A stretch of 64,000 bases of DNA from NCBI RefSeq assembly GCF_024199925.1, contig NZ_JANADR010000001.1:6327501-6391500 (forward strand), in the 5' to 3' direction. Positions within the stretch are counted from its first letter, which is position 1. Every line of letters begins with the position of its first letter. The notes below the pieces were generated by a model, which made no database searches, was not told where the DNA came from, and worked only from the letters and a program-made list of their open reading frames with translations. Both the position numbers and the translations under genes were made by a program. This DNA comes from Bradyrhizobium sp. CCGUVB1N3 (GTDB lineage: Bacteria > Pseudomonadota > Alphaproteobacteria > Rhizobiales > Xanthobacteraceae). Of this stretch, positions 28,503 through 38,310 are shown piece by piece.

Positions 28503-29672
28503 ATGATGGATCAGCAGAATCTCGGGACGATGCGGCCCGCTTCAGCCGATCCCGCCGCTATTGCGCTGGCCAAAGCGCTCGGACAATGGCCGAAACCGAC
28601 CGGTTTCAGGCGTCCTAGCCCCAAAAAGACCTTTGATACGGCCCCCGCGACCTCGGTCGAGGCGCTGGCTCGGGAGCTTGGTTTGCGGCTTGGCGACCAG
28701 AACGAGCTGACCATCCGGCGCATCAAGCGCGGCAAGGGCTATTCCTTCGTCCGCCCCAACGGTGCCCATATCCGCGACGCCCGCACCATCCGCCGCCTGC
28801 ATGCCATGGCGGTGCCGCCGGCCTATCGCGAGGTGCGCTACTCGGCCGACCCGAGCTCGCATCTCCAGGCGGTGGGGCGCGATGCCGCAGGTCGGCTGCA
28901 ATATCGCTATCACGCCGATTGGGAAAAGGTCCGCGAGCAGCGCAAGGCGCATCGCCTGGAAAAGCTCGTCGGCGCCCTGCCGAAGATCCGGCGCAAGGTC
29001 TCGATGTTCCTCTCCGGCGAGGAGCCGACGCGCGAGTTCGCGCTCTCGGCGGTGATCGAGCTGATCGCCCGCACCGCGATCCGTCCCGGCAATGAATCCT
29101 ACGCCCGCCTCAACGGCACCCGCGGCGCCACCACGCTGCTGAAGTCCAACGTCACGCTGGAAGACGACTGCTTCGTGCTGACCTTCAAGGCCAAGGGCGG
29201 CAAGGCAGTGCGGAAGGAGTGCGACGCAGCCAAGCTCGTGCGCGCCATCGGCATCCTGCGCGGCGTGCCGGGCAAGCGCATGTTCCAGTATCGCGATGCC
29301 TCCGGCACGGTGCGCTCGGTGAATACGACGCAGGTCAACGCGTTCCTGCGCGAGATCGCCGGCATCAAGATTTCGCTGAAGGATTTTCGCACCCTGATGG
29401 CCTCGGCCGTCGTCGTGGAATCGCTGTCGCGGATCACGCCGGCGACCAGCCAGCGCGGCCGCAAGCGTCAGGTGCTGGACGCGATCCGTGCCGCTGCCGA
29501 CCAGCTTTCCAACACGCCGGCGATCTGCCGCAGGAGCTATGTCCACGACACCATCGTCACCGCGTTCGAAGACGGTATCCTCGAGCGTTTTGCCGCGACG
29601 ATGAAGGGGCAGCGCTCGCAGGCCAGGCGCGAGCAGCTTCTGGCGCAGGTGGTGGCGACGGCTGCGGTGTAA
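28503..29672 (+). CDS. DNA topoisomerase IB (poxvirus-like)
   Basis: A 389-residue bacterial type IB topoisomerase, which relaxes supercoils through a 3'-phosphotyrosyl intermediate. Expected elements are IKRGKGYSFVRPNGAHI (N-terminal domain), IARTAIRPGNESYARLNGTRGATTL with the catalytic Arg, FKAKGGKAVRKECD with the catalytic Lys, and the C-terminal CRRSYVHDTIVTAFE containing the nucleophilic Tyr. The first two codons are both ATG. The residues before about 70 are poorly conserved and longer than in vaccinia-type enzymes. Confidence 0.93.
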   Translation: MMDQQNLGTMRPASADPAAIALAKALGQWPKPTGFRRPSPKKTFDTAPATSVEALARELGLRLGDQNELTIRRIKRGKGYSFVRPNGAHIRDARTIRRLHAMAVPPAYREVRYSADPSSHLQAVGRDAAGRLQYRYHADWEKVREQRKAHRLEKLVGALPKIRRKVSMFLSGEEPTREFALSAVIELIARTAIRPGNESYARLNGTRGATTLLKSNVTLEDDCFVLTFKAKGGKAVRKECDAAKLVRAIGILRGVPGKRMFQYRDASGTVRSVNTTQVNAFLREIAGIKISLKDFRTLMASAVVVESLSRITPATSQRGRKRQVLDAIRAAADQLSNTPAICRRSYVHDTIVTAFEDGILERFAATMKGQRSQARREQLLAQVVATAAV

Positions 29673-29678
29673 CGCCCG

Positions 29679-30137
29679 CTACATCTTGCCCTGAGGCTTC
29701 ATCACATCGGGTCCGGGATCTCGGCCCCCGGCCACGAGGCTCAACCGGCCCAGATAATGAGCCCAGCCCTTGCTATGGGCTTCGCATTGTTCTGCGGTCG
29801 GCAGGCCGCTGTGCGTCATGCGCAACAGCGTGCCGCCATCGCGTTCGATCAGGTCAATCTCGATCAGGCTCGAGCCGGGCGGCACTTCCTGACCGCCCTC
29901 CCAACCGAATGTGTAGGCGAGCCGATGCACCGGCACGACCTCGCGAAACGCGCCGCGGGCGACGCCGCCGCGCTGGCCAATACCCTTGAGCAGGTAAAGC
30001 CCGCCCGGCTGCGTCTCGAATGTCGCCTCCGAGCCCATCCAGTTCACGATCTTGTCGGGGTCGGCGAGGTAAGCGAAGACAGTGGCACGCGGGGCCGGAA
30101 TATGGGTCTCGCGGCGGACTATGAATGGATCAGTCAT
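29679..30137 (-). CDS. SRPBCC / AHSA1-domain protein
   Basis: A 152-residue helix-grip protein. The N-terminus IVRRETHIPAPRATVFAYLADPDKIVNWMG and the C-terminal segment TLLRMTHSGLPTAEQCEAHSKGWAHYLGRL (shortened here) are typical of the AHSA1/SRPBCC group, which bind hydrophobic ligands or act in stress responses. Related proteins often pair with ArsR regulators, but none is adjacent. The frame is open far upstream, overlapping the cyclase gene on the other strand; the ATG at 30137 gives the family N-terminus. Confidence 0.87.
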   Translation of the reverse strand: MTDPFIVRRETHIPAPRATVFAYLADPDKIVNWMGSEATFETQPGGLYLLKGIGQRGGVARGAFREVVPVHRLAYTFGWEGGQEVPPGSSLIEIDLIERDGGTLLRMTHSGLPTAEQCEAHSKGWAHYLGRLSLVAGGRDPGPDVMKPQGKM

Positions 30138-30215
30138 CGGCGTCGGTTCCCAGGCTGAACTACGGAGATGGCGCCGCCCAAGCGGCTGTTCAAGGCCCGC
30201 CATCGACGATAGGCC

Positions 30216-31334
30216 GTGACAAAAATGGCGCGCAGACCGCATGATCGCGTCATGCAGTTGTCCTCGACGCTCGCCTGGCTCGTCGATGCCGCCGCCGAGA
30301 CCAAGGGCGCCGACCGGCTGCTCGCGGATCTCGGCAAGCATCTCGTTACGGATGGATTGCCGCTCGTCGCGGGCAGCCTCACGCTGGACGTCCCGCATCC
30401 CTTGATCGCACAGCGAACCTGGCTGTGGCGCGCCGAGAGCGGCGAGGTCGTCGAAGCACTCGGTTTTGCGCCGGGGGCAGCCGCGCTCGCGCCACGCAAC
30501 GATGCCGGCCGGCGCTGGCTGAGTGCAACCGCGACCGGCGCCGTCCACGAAGACGTGATCGGGCGGCGGCAGGACGGGCCGTTGCTCGGCTGGATCGGGC
30601 CGCGCCCGTTCACGCCGCGCGAGATCGACGATCTCCAGCAAGCCGCGCGCTTCGCCGCCGCGCCGCTCGCCGTGCTCGCCGCGCGGGCCACGCTGGCGGC
30701 CGCGCTCGAAGCCTATCTCGGCCGGCGCAGCGCAGAGCGCGTGCTGGCGGCGCCGCTGCGCCGCGACCTCGGCGAAACCATCCAGGCGGCACTGCTCTAT
30801 GCCGATCTGCGCGACTTCACGGCGCTGTCCGAAGCCAACCCGCCGGCCGCGGTCATCTCGGCGCTCGATGCCTGGTTCGATCGCATCGCGGGCGCGGTGC
30901 ACGCCTTTGGCGGCGAGGTGCTCAAATTCATCGGCGACGGCGTGCTGGCGATCTTTCCCGTGGTTGATGATTCGCCGCGTCGGGCCTGCGACGCCGCGTT
31001 GCGCGCGGCGACCGCGGCGCGCGCCGGCATGATGCATCTGGATGACGAACGGCGCCGCCAGGGATTGCCGTCGCTGTCGTTCGGCGCCGCGCTTCATCTC
31101 GGAGAGATGCTGTGGGGCAATATCGGCGCCGCCAATCGGCTGGATTTCACCGCGATCGGTTCGGCCGTCAACCTGGTGAGCCGGCTCGAGGGATTGTGCA
31201 AGCCGCTCGGCAAGTCGGTTCTGGTGTCGGGTGCGCTCGCCGCGGAGACCGACACGCGATTGCTGCCGCTCGGGATGCATCCGCTGCGCGGCATCGCCGC
31301 GCCATGCGAAGTGTTCGCACTACCGGAAAGTTGA
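30216..31334 (+). CDS. Class III adenylate/guanylate cyclase domain protein
   Basis: About 372 residues. The C-terminal half (about 180-350) is a class III nucleotide cyclase domain: the metal-binding aspartates appear in LYADLRDFTALSEAN and KFIGDGVLAIFP, and GNIGAANRLDFTAIGSAVNLVSRLE supplies the transition-state region. The N-terminal half is unassigned and may sense a signal. It probably makes cAMP. The start is uncertain: GTG 30216, ATG 30225 and ATG 30252 are all in frame with weak ribosome-binding sites. A second cyclase is encoded at 48919. Confidence 0.87.
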   Translation: MTKMARRPHDRVMQLSSTLAWLVDAAAETKGADRLLADLGKHLVTDGLPLVAGSLTLDVPHPLIAQRTWLWRAESGEVVEALGFAPGAAALAPRNDAGRRWLSATATGAVHEDVIGRRQDGPLLGWIGPRPFTPREIDDLQQAARFAAAPLAVLAARATLAAALEAYLGRRSAERVLAAPLRRDLGETIQAALLYADLRDFTALSEANPPAAVISALDAWFDRIAGAVHAFGGEVLKFIGDGVLAIFPVVDDSPRRACDAALRAATAARAGMMHLDDERRRQGLPSLSFGAALHLGEMLWGNIGAANRLDFTAIGSAVNLVSRLEGLCKPLGKSVLVSGALAAETDTRLLPLGMHPLRGIAAPCEVFALPES

Positions 31335-31351
31335 TGGAGTAGTCGGCTGCC

Positions 31352-31448
31352 GTAGGGTGGGCAAAGGCGCGCTCTTCGCGCGCCGTGCCCACCATCTCTC
31401 AATGAATGCAAAAGCAGAGGTGGGCACGCTGCGCTTTGCCCACCCTAC
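31352..31448. repeat. Dispersed palindromic repeat, GTAGGGTGGGCAAAG family
   Basis: Perfect 15-bp outer arms GTAGGGTGGGCAAAG and CTTTGCCCACCCTAC enclose inner arms GTGCCCACC and GGTGGGCAC. It lies between the convergent cyclase and EVE-domain genes and could act as a two-way terminator. Confidence 0.82.
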
Positions 31449-31460
31449 AATTCTGGCCGG

Positions 31461-31874
31461 CTACACCCCACCCATCTTGCAGACGAGCTTCCATTCGTCC
31501 GCCGTCACCGGCTGCACGGAGAGGCGCGAATATTTCACCAGCGCCATGGAGGCCAAGCTCTTGTCGGCCTTGACCGCGGCCATCGTCACCGGCGTCTTCA
31601 AGGGCTTGTCGGCCTTGATGTCGACGCAGACGAACTTGCCGGTCTTGTCGGTCGGATCGGGATAGGCCTCCTTGATGATCTCCGCGATGCCGACGATCTC
31701 CTTGCCCTCGTTGGAATGATAGAAGAACGCCTTGTCGCCCTTCTTCATGTTCACGAGATTCTGCCGCGCGGTGAAGTTGCGCACGCCGGTCCACGCCTCG
31801 CCCTTGGCACCCTTGGCGACCTGCTGGTCCCACGACCAGACGGACGGTTCGGATTTCACCAGCCAGTACGCCAT
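31461..31874 (-). CDS. EVE domain-containing protein
   Basis: A 137-residue protein with the EVE/thymocyte-nuclear-protein-like fold: it starts AYWLVKSEPSVWSWDQ, then WTGVRNFTARQNLVNMKKGDKAFFYHS, and ends with the DEWKLVCKMGG segment. EVE domains are PUA-like and bind modified bases in RNA or DNA. Two ATGs are possible; 31874 is correctly spaced from AGAGGA, whereas 31880 overlaps it. It starts two bases after the gpsA stop and forms the third gene of a tsaD-gpsA-EVE operon. Confidence 0.9.
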   Translation of the reverse strand: MAYWLVKSEPSVWSWDQQVAKGAKGEAWTGVRNFTARQNLVNMKKGDKAFFYHSNEGKEIVGIAEIIKEAYPDPTDKTGKFVCVDIKADKPLKTPVTMAAVKADKSLASMALVKYSRLSVQPVTADEWKLVCKMGGV

Positions 31875-31876
31875 GT

Positions 31877-32857
31877 TCATTCCTCTGCCTTGAAGGGGCG
31901 CGTCAAAAGTCCGGATATTGCGGCATCGATCGTGCTCTTGCCGCTCAGGATCGCCACCACCGCTTCTGATACCGGCATCTCGATGCTTTGCGAAGATGCG
32001 AGCTCGATCAGCACGGGCGCGGTGAATTCGCCTTCGGCGAGCTTGCCGGCCGGCGGCGTCTCGCCGCGCCCGAGTGCGAGCCCGAGCGCGAAGTTGCGCG
32101 ATTGCGGGCTCGAACAGGTCAGGATCAGGTCGCCGAGGCCGGACAGGCCTGCAAGCGTCTCGCGGCGCGCGCCGAGTGCGCGGCCGAAGCGGGCAAGCTC
32201 GGCAAAGCCGCGCGTGGTCAAAGCGGCCTGTGCGGAGGCGCCGAGCTTGCGTCCGACCGCGATGCCGACCGCGATCGCCAGCACGTTCTTGGCCGCGCCG
32301 CCGATCTCGACGCCGCGCACGTCAGTGGAGTGATAGGGGCGGAAGGTCGGCGAGCCCAGCGCCTGCACCAGGGAGCTGGCGAGCTGCTCGTCTTTCGCAG
32401 CCAGCGTCACGGCCGTCGGCAATCCGCGCGCGACGTCGTCGGCAAAGCTCGGTCCCGACAGGATCGCAGGCTGCGCGAGGGGCGCGGCTTCCGCGATCAC
32501 GTCGGTCATGAATTTGTGCGTGCCGTGCTCGATTCCCTTGGCGCAGGCGACGACCGGAGTTGGCTTGGTCAAATGCGGCGCCAGCGTGTTGGCCGCGCCG
32601 CGCAGGTGCTGCGCGGGCGTCACGATCAACAGGATCTCTGCGCGCGCCGCGAGCGCCAGCTCGCTCGTCACCACGATGTCGGGAGACAATTTTACACCAG
32701 GAAGCCGCGGATTTTCGCGCGACGAGGCAATCCGGCCTGCGTGCTCGGCATTGCGTGCGCACAGTGTCACCGTTCTTCCCGCCCGTGCAGCGACCATTGC
32801 CAACGCCGTGCCCCAGGCGCCCGCGCCGATCACTGCGACGGACTGGAAGTTTGTCAT
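31877..32857 (-). CDS. gpsA: NAD(P)H-dependent glycerol-3-phosphate dehydrogenase
   Basis: A 326-residue enzyme reducing dihydroxyacetone phosphate to sn-glycerol 3-phosphate for phospholipid synthesis. Visible motifs are [10 protein letters not shown] (residues 11-20), [39 protein letters not shown] with the catalytic Lys, and [14 protein letters not shown]. Length is normal. The ATG at 32857 lies two bases after the tsaD stop, and the frame upstream overlaps tsaD, so coupled translation is likely. Confidence 0.96.
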   Translation of the reverse strand: MTNFQSVAVIGAGAWGTALAMVAARAGRTVTLCARNAEHAGRIASSRENPRLPGVKLSPDIVVTSELALAARAEILLIVTPAQHLRGAANTLAPHLTKPTPVVACAKGIEHGTHKFMTDVIAEAAPLAQPAILSGPSFADDVARGLPTAVTLAAKDEQLASSLVQALGSPTFRPYHSTDVRGVEIGGAAKNVLAIAVGIAVGRKLGASAQAALTTRGFAELARFGRALGARRETLAGLSGLGDLILTCSSPQSRNFALGLALGRGETPPAGKLAEGEFTAPVLIELASSQSIEMPVSEAVVAILSGKSTIDAAISGLLTRPFKAEE

Positions 32858-32859
32858 CG

Positions 32860-33933
32860 CTAGAATCCCGCGCGCGTGTTGGCGTAGCCTTTGGGCGCCG
32901 TCGCGGATGCATCGAGCAGCCAGCGGGCGCGGGGCTGGGCGTCCATCGTGTCGGTCAGGCCGAGCGCGAGACGCTCGGCGCCGGCCCAGGCGATCATCGC
33001 GCCATTGTCGGTGCAGAGTGCAGGCGGCGGCATGATCAGTCGCGTCCCGGCTGCGTTGGCGACGTCCTGCAAAGCGCCGCGGATCGCCTGATTGGCGGCA
33101 ACGCCGCCGGCGGCGACGAGCGCCTGCGGCGCGCCGAACTGTTCGCGGAACAGCCTCAGGCCCATGCTCAGGCGGTCTGCGGTCGAGTCCAGCACGGCGG
33201 CCTGAAAGCTCGCACAGAGATCGCTGATGTCCTGTTGTTCGAGAGGAACGATCCGGCTCGCTTCGTTGCGCACCGCCGTCTTCAATCCCGACAGTGAGAA
33301 ATTGGCGTTCGGCCGCCCCTGCATCGGTCGCGGAAACGCGAATCGGGTCGCATCGCCATTCGCGGCGGCACGCTCGACCTGCGGTCCGCCGGGATAAGGC
33401 AGCCCGAGCATCTTCGCGACCTTGTCGAAGGCTTCGCCGATCGCATCGTCGACGGTGGTGCCGAGCCGAATATATTGTCCGACGCCGACCACCGCGACGA
33501 TCTGGGTGTGGCCGCCCGAAGCCAGAAACAGGCAATAGGGGAATTCGAGGTGATCGGTCAGCCGCGGCGTCAGCGCATGCGCCTCGAGATGGTTCACCGC
33601 GACGAGTGGCGTGTCGTGCACCATTGCAATCGCCTTTGCCGTGGTGAGCCCGACGATCACGCCGCCGATCAGTCCCGGTCCGGCGGCCGCGGCGACACCC
33701 GACAATTCGGCGAAGCCGACGCCGGCCTCCTTCATCGCGCGGTCAATAATACCGTCGAGCAGGTCGACATGGGCGCGCGCAGCGATCTCCGGCACCACGC
33801 CGCCGAAGCGGGCGTGTTCCTCGATCTGCGAGCGCACGATGTTGGAGAGAATCCTGCCGTCGCCGTCGTCCGCGCGCGCGATCACGGCCGCGGCGGTTTC
33901 GTCGCAGGTGGTTTCGATGCCCAATACCAGCAT
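32860..33933 (-). CDS. tsaD: tRNA N6-adenosine threonylcarbamoyltransferase TsaD
   Basis: A 357-residue ASKHA-fold protein completing the t6A37 modification of ANN-decoding tRNAs with TsaB, TsaE and TsaC. It begins [14 protein letters not shown], with the metal-binding [10 protein letters not shown] and SGGHTQIV, and [10 protein letters not shown] and [10 protein letters not shown] near the C-terminus. Length is normal. It heads a tsaD-gpsA-EVE operon and is divergent from hemD. The ATG at 33933 gives the usual N-terminus. Confidence 0.96.
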   Translation of the reverse strand: MLVLGIETTCDETAAAVIARADDGDGRILSNIVRSQIEEHARFGGVVPEIAARAHVDLLDGIIDRAMKEAGVGFAELSGVAAAAGPGLIGGVIVGLTTAKAIAMVHDTPLVAVNHLEAHALTPRLTDHLEFPYCLFLASGGHTQIVAVVGVGQYIRLGTTVDDAIGEAFDKVAKMLGLPYPGGPQVERAAANGDATRFAFPRPMQGRPNANFSLSGLKTAVRNEASRIVPLEQQDISDLCASFQAAVLDSTADRLSMGLRLFREQFGAPQALVAAGGVAANQAIRGALQDVANAAGTRLIMPPPALCTDNGAMIAWAGAERLALGLTDTMDAQPRARWLLDASATAPKGYANTRAGF

Positions 33934-34080
33934 TGGCGAATTGTTATCCAATTTGCGCCCTTGCGCTCTTCCGCAAAGCAGAGTTCTGGTACGTCCGGTA
34001 GCATTCCGGGGTCGCCGAAGGCAATCGCGCCTTGCAACGTTCCCGAAAGCATGGTCGCGGTGCGCCGGAGAATAGAGATC

Positions 34081-34827
34081 ATGGCCATTCTTGTCACACG
34101 GCCGCATCCCGACAATGAGGCCACCGCGGCAGACTTGCGTGCCCTGGGCTATGTGGTGCTGCTGGCGCCGGCCCTCAAGTTCGAGCCGGTGGCGTTTCGC
34201 GACGAAAGCGAGGCAAGCTACAGCGGCATCATCGTTACGTCGGCGAACGCCATCCGCGCCATCGCGCCGCAATTGCGGGAGCTTCGTCTGTCGAAGCTGC
34301 CGCTGTTCGCGGTCGGCGAGCACACCGCGAGCGCCGCGCGCGAGGCCGGCTTCACCGAGATCATCGTCGCCGGCGGCGACGCGGCCGCGTTAAGGGACAA
34401 GGTGCTGCAAAGCGCGCGCGACAAGGTCGTGAAGAAAAAGAGCACGCTGCTTTATCTCGCGGGCGCGGATCTGTCGCGCGATCTGTCGGGCGAACTCGGC
34501 GCCCACGGGTTCGACGTGGTCACGCAAACCGTCTATCGCATGGTGCCGGTCAAGCATTTGCCCCGCGAGGTCTGCGAAGGCTTTGCCGCGCTTGGCATCC
34601 GGGCGGTGTTGCATTATTCGCGGCGCAGCGCGCGTGCCTTCCTGGATGCGGCGCGTGACGAGGGCGTCGAGATCTCCGCGCTGTCGATTCCGCAATGCTG
34701 CCTGTCCGAGAGCATCGCCGGCGTGCTCCGCGAGGCCGGCGCGACGCAGGTTGCGGTCGCGGCCACGCCGGACCAAAATGCCTTGTTCGAGACCTTGGCG
34801 CGTGCTTTGCGCACCCGTTTGGCGTAA
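34081..34827 (+). CDS. hemD: Uroporphyrinogen-III synthase
   Basis: A 248-residue HemD-type protein: [21 protein letters not shown] at the N-terminus, then [30 protein letters not shown] and [13 protein letters not shown], which align with the two-domain synthase that closes and inverts ring D of hydroxymethylbilane. Sequence conservation in HemD is low, but the motif order and neighbours (mitofilin and hemY) support the call. hemC, often found immediately upstream, is not in the 147-bp gap to tsaD. Confidence 0.9.
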   Translation: MAILVTRPHPDNEATAADLRALGYVVLLAPALKFEPVAFRDESEASYSGIIVTSANAIRAIAPQLRELRLSKLPLFAVGEHTASAAREAGFTEIIVAGGDAAALRDKVLQSARDKVVKKKSTLLYLAGADLSRDLSGELGAHGFDVVTQTVYRMVPVKHLPREVCEGFAALGIRAVLHYSRRSARAFLDAARDEGVEISALSIPQCCLSESIAGVLREAGATQVAVAATPDQNALFETLARALRTRLA

Positions 34828-34900
34828 GAGAACGGGCCGAATCCTTCAACTTTGGGGTCCGGTCCGAGTACGTCGCTTGCAAGTGTGAGGAAACGTCACG

Positions 34901-36154
34901 ATGGCCGAAGACAAGCCTGAAGACGCAGGATTGGCCCCCGAGTCCGGTCGTGCCAAGCGCACTCCGCCCACCATCGATCTCGAGGCGACCGAGGTGTCCA
35001 CCCAGCCGCAGCAGGCGGCCGACGAGCCGGAGCCGGCTGAGCCCGATGCGGCCAAAGCCGAACCGGTCGCGGCCGAGGCAGCCAAGCCCGAAGCAGCCAA
35101 GCCAGAAGACGAGCCTGAACGCGCCGAGGCCAAGGCCGCGGTGCCTCCGACGCCTACGCCAGTGTCCCCCTGGGTCATCGCGCCGCTGTCGGGCGCCGTC
35201 GCAGCCGCGCTCGTGATCGCGGTCGGCTGGATGCTGGGCTGGCCCCAAGTCGGCCAAGAACGTGTGCAGGCGCCATCAGCGGCGCCGCAGGTCACGACTG
35301 CGACGGTCGATGCATTGAGCGGGCGCCTCGCCACTGTCGAGACCAAGGTCAACAAGCCGGCGACACCTGCCGCAGATCCGGCCGCAGCGGCGAGGCTTGA
35401 CGCGCTGGACAAATCCGTCACCGCCTTGCGCAGCGACATCGCGAGCCTGCGCACGCAATCGGACAAGCTCGGCAGTGCGCTGAACGACGTGAAGTCGGCG
35501 CCGCGCGACGCGGCTGCCACGCCGGATCTGTCAGATATCAACGATCGCATCGCGCAGCTTGAGCGCACCATCAAGGCCGAGCGTGCCGAGCTCGCGCAGC
35601 AGGGCGAGAAGATCGCCGATGCGAAGTCCACCGACGACAAGGCGCTGCGTCGCGTCGTTGCGGCGGCGCTGCTCGACGTCGCCGTCCGTCACGGCGATGG
35701 CTATGCAGCGCAGCTTGCGACAGCGAAATCCTTCGCGCCTGACCCGCAGGCGTTGAAGCCGCTCGAGACGTTCGCATCCGCAGGCGTTCCGAGCCCGGTC
35801 GCGCTGAGCCGCGAGCTCGTCAACATCGTGCCAAAGTTGTCGCCGCCGGCGGAGGCGCAGACCAGCGGCGGCGGCATTGTCGACCGTCTTCAGGCGGGCG
35901 CTTCGAAGCTCGTCCGCATCGAGCGCACCGACGGTGTCGGCAATGATCGCGGCGCGATCGTCGCGCGGGTGACCGCGGCGGCGCTGCGCAACGATTTCGA
36001 CACGGCGCGGCGCGAGCTGAAGACGTTGCCGGAGGCCGATCGCGAAGCCGCAAAGGCCTGGCTCGACAAGACCGATGCGCGCGACGCCGCGCTCGCCGCG
36101 TCCCGCAAATTCGCCGACGATGCCATGGCGGATCTCGCCAAGCCTGCTCAATAA
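34901..36154 (+). CDS. Mitofilin (Mic60-like) family membrane protein
   Basis: A 417-residue protein: an N-terminal Ala/Glu/Pro-rich cytoplasmic segment (1-85), one membrane helix near residues 90-112 (VIAPLSGAVAAALVIAVGW), a coiled coil (about 125-250), and a helical C-terminal domain with DNDRGAIV-type and RRELKTLPEADREAAKAWLD segments. It fits alphaproteobacterial mitofilins, relatives of mitochondrial Mic60, which shapes cristae; bacterial homologues bend intracytoplasmic membranes. GAGG lies 10 bases before the ATG. It is between hemD and hemY, the arrangement known for alphaproteobacterial Mic60. Confidence 0.85.
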   Translation: MAEDKPEDAGLAPESGRAKRTPPTIDLEATEVSTQPQQAADEPEPAEPDAAKAEPVAAEAAKPEAAKPEDEPERAEAKAAVPPTPTPVSPWVIAPLSGAVAAALVIAVGWMLGWPQVGQERVQAPSAAPQVTTATVDALSGRLATVETKVNKPATPAADPAAAARLDALDKSVTALRSDIASLRTQSDKLGSALNDVKSAPRDAAATPDLSDINDRIAQLERTIKAERAELAQQGEKIADAKSTDDKALRRVVAAALLDVAVRHGDGYAAQLATAKSFAPDPQALKPLETFASAGVPSPVALSRELVNIVPKLSPPAEAQTSGGGIVDRLQAGASKLVRIERTDGVGNDRGAIVARVTAAALRNDFDTARRELKTLPEADREAAKAWLDKTDARDAALAASRKFADDAMADLAKPAQ

Positions 36155-36191
36155 GGTTCGCGCAACAACTAGCGCGTAATAAGGGATCGCC

Positions 36192-38030
36192 ATGCTTCGC
36201 ATCGTCCTCTTCCTCTTTCTGATTGCGCTGGCGGCGGCCGGCGCGGCCTGGGTTGCCGACCAGCCCGGCGATCTCGTCCTGACCTGGGGCGTTTTCCGCG
36301 TCACAACGACGTTTCCCAGGTTCGTGTTTGGGCTTGGCGTCTTTGCCGCGGCGACCGTACTCGTCTGGAGTATCCTGACGATGATCTGGCGCACGCCGGG
36401 TCGTCTGCGCCGCCGCCGTCACGACAAGCGCCACGCCCGCGGCCGCCATGCCATCACCCACGGCCTGCTCGCGATCGGCCATGGCGACACCGCGCTCGCC
36501 CGCCGCCACGCGGATGCCGCGCGGCGGCACGCGCCGGACGATCCGCTGGCGCTGCTCCTGCATGCGCAGTCGGCGCAGCTCGACGGCAATCGCGACGATG
36601 CGCAACGTGCCTTCCGCGCCATGGCTGAGCGTCCCGACACCCGGCTCCTCGGCCTGCGCGGTCTCTTCATCGAGGCGCAGCGCGCCGATGACGCCGTTGC
36701 CGCGGTGATGATCGCGGAGGAGGCGATCAAGCTGGCGCCGTCCTCGACCTGGGCTTCGCAGGCGGTGCTCGGTTTCCGCTGCGCGCGCAGCGACTGGAGC
36801 GGCGCGCTTGCGATCCTCGATTCGAATCTCTCGGCAGGCCTGATCGACAAGAAGGCCTGGCGCCGGCAGCGCGGCGTGCTGCTCACCGCGCGCGCGCTCG
36901 AGCTCGAGACCATGGACCGCGATGTCGCGCGCGAGAGCGTGATGGAAGCGGTGAAGCTTGCGCCGACGCTGGTGCCGGCTGCAGCCCTCGCCGCGAAATT
37001 CGAGAGCGAGGCGCATCAGGTGCGGCGCGCCATGAAGCTCGTGGAGGCCGCCTGGCTTTCGCATCCGCATCCCGATCTTGCGGACGCCTATGCGCATGTG
37101 AAGCTCGGGGATTCCGCGCGGCAGCGCCTGCAGCGCATCGAGACGCTGGCGGCCAAGACGCCGGGCCATGTCGAGGGCCAGCTCGCGCTCGCGCGCGCCG
37201 CGATCGACGCATCCGAATTCGCCCGCGCCCGCGAGGCGCTGGCGCCGCTGATCAATGATCCGACCCAGCGGGTTGCGCTCCTCATGGCGGAGATCGAGCG
37301 CGCCGAGCATGGCGACAGCGGCCGGGCGCGGGCCTGGACCCTGCGCGCGGTGCGCGCCCGTCACGACCCGGCCTGGACGGCTGACGGCTATGTCAGCAAC
37401 CGCTGGCGCCCGGTTTCGCCGGTCACTGGCCGGCTCGATGCGTTCCAATGGCAGACGCCGGTGGCGAGCCTGCCCTCGGACAGAGGCACGACGATCGAGG
37501 CCTCCCCGTTCGAGGAGGCCATGCTGGCCGCCCCGCCGCCGAAGCGGATCACCGTGAGCAGCGAGGCGCTGGAACCGGTCCAGCCGGCGCCTGTGCCAGC
37601 CGCGCAGGACAATCTGCCGCCCGCGCCGAAACCTTCGGAGGCCAAGTCTGCCGAGACCAAGGCTTCGGAGACCAAGGCTTCGGAAGTCAAGCCTTCGGAG
37701 GTCAAGGCGCCGGAAGCCAAGAGCGAAGCGAAGACACTCGACGTGAAGGCACCCGAAGCGCCCGAGCCGGTTACGGTGGCAACGGAGGCCAAACCGGCCC
37801 CCGAGCCCGCCGAATCGGCCCCCATAGCCGCGACGCCCGTGTTCCGCGCCCGTGCTGACCTCGGCAAGCCGGCGTCTTCGCCGATTCCCGCCGTGATTCC
37901 GATCATCCGCGCGCCAGATGACCCCGGAATCGATGACGAGGGGCCGAGCGACGAATTTACAGAACAAATCGGCACGCCCAAGGCCCAGGCCGGCGGCTGG
38001 CGCGGTTTCTGGTCCCGCTGGGGCCGCTGA
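36192..38030 (+). CDS. HemY-like heme biosynthesis protein (TPR)
   Basis: A 612-residue membrane protein. Two N-terminal membrane helices (residues 3-20 and 43-62) form the HemY_N domain. The middle is built of TPR-like helices (about 85-400). The C-terminal 200 residues are Pro/Ala/Glu/Lys-rich with a repeated SE(T/V)KA-type unit at about 485-520 and are probably disordered, which makes the protein longer than E. coli HemY (about 400). This HemY is not the protoporphyrinogen oxidase of Gram-positives; it is a co-transcribed protein of uncertain role in heme synthesis. It lies 37 bases after the mitofilin gene. Confidence 0.87.
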   Translation: MLRIVLFLFLIALAAAGAAWVADQPGDLVLTWGVFRVTTTFPRFVFGLGVFAAATVLVWSILTMIWRTPGRLRRRRHDKRHARGRHAITHGLLAIGHGDTALARRHADAARRHAPDDPLALLLHAQSAQLDGNRDDAQRAFRAMAERPDTRLLGLRGLFIEAQRADDAVAAVMIAEEAIKLAPSSTWASQAVLGFRCARSDWSGALAILDSNLSAGLIDKKAWRRQRGVLLTARALELETMDRDVARESVMEAVKLAPTLVPAAALAAKFESEAHQVRRAMKLVEAAWLSHPHPDLADAYAHVKLGDSARQRLQRIETLAAKTPGHVEGQLALARAAIDASEFARAREALAPLINDPTQRVALLMAEIERAEHGDSGRARAWTLRAVRARHDPAWTADGYVSNRWRPVSPVTGRLDAFQWQTPVASLPSDRGTTIEASPFEEAMLAAPPPKRITVSSEALEPVQPAPVPAAQDNLPPAPKPSEAKSAETKASETKASEVKPSEVKAPEAKSEAKTLDVKAPEAPEPVTVATEAKPAPEPAESAPIAATPVFRARADLGKPASSPIPAVIPIIRAPDDPGIDDEGPSDEFTEQIGTPKAQAGGWRGFWSRWGR

Positions 38031-38128
38031 TCGCCAAGTTCGGCCCGGCTTGTCCTTGCCAATTCCGGCCATGCCCGATATCAGGGGCGCACGTATTTGG
38101 GGCCGCTCAGCCGGCCCCTCATTGGTCC

Positions 38129-38204
38129 GCCGCAATAGCTCAGTTGGTAGAGCACGTCATTCGTAATGACGGGGTCGGGGGTTCGAGTCCCTCTTGCGGC
38201 ACCA
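38129..38204 (+). tRNA. tRNA-Thr (anticodon CGT)
   Basis: A 76-nt cloverleaf: acceptor arms GCCGCAA/TTGCGGC, D-arm GCTCAGTTGGTAGAGC, anticodon stem CGTCA/TGACG with loop TTCGTAA, T-arm GGGGGTTCGAGTCCCTC, discriminator A and encoded CCA. It decodes ACG. It borders a patch of poorly known genes on its right. Confidence 0.96.
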
Positions 38205-38310
38205 GCCTGTTCATGGCGTCGTTCTCTGCTTTTCCTGGCGCCAGCGCCTTGAAGGCGCGACGGGTCGATCCATATGGTGGGACCAGCGCCAGGGAGATCA
38301 GGAGATCCAC

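Noticed and set aside
33934..34080. Remnant of hemC upstream of hemD
   Set aside because: The gap's frames show no HemC motifs, so absence rather than decay is reported.
37620..37750. CRISPR-like or minisatellite array
   Set aside because: The units are short, contiguous and in frame inside hemY; there are no spacers.
35820..38135. Long antisense frame over mitofilin and hemY
   Set aside because: A shadow frame; the sense products have conserved domains and good starts.
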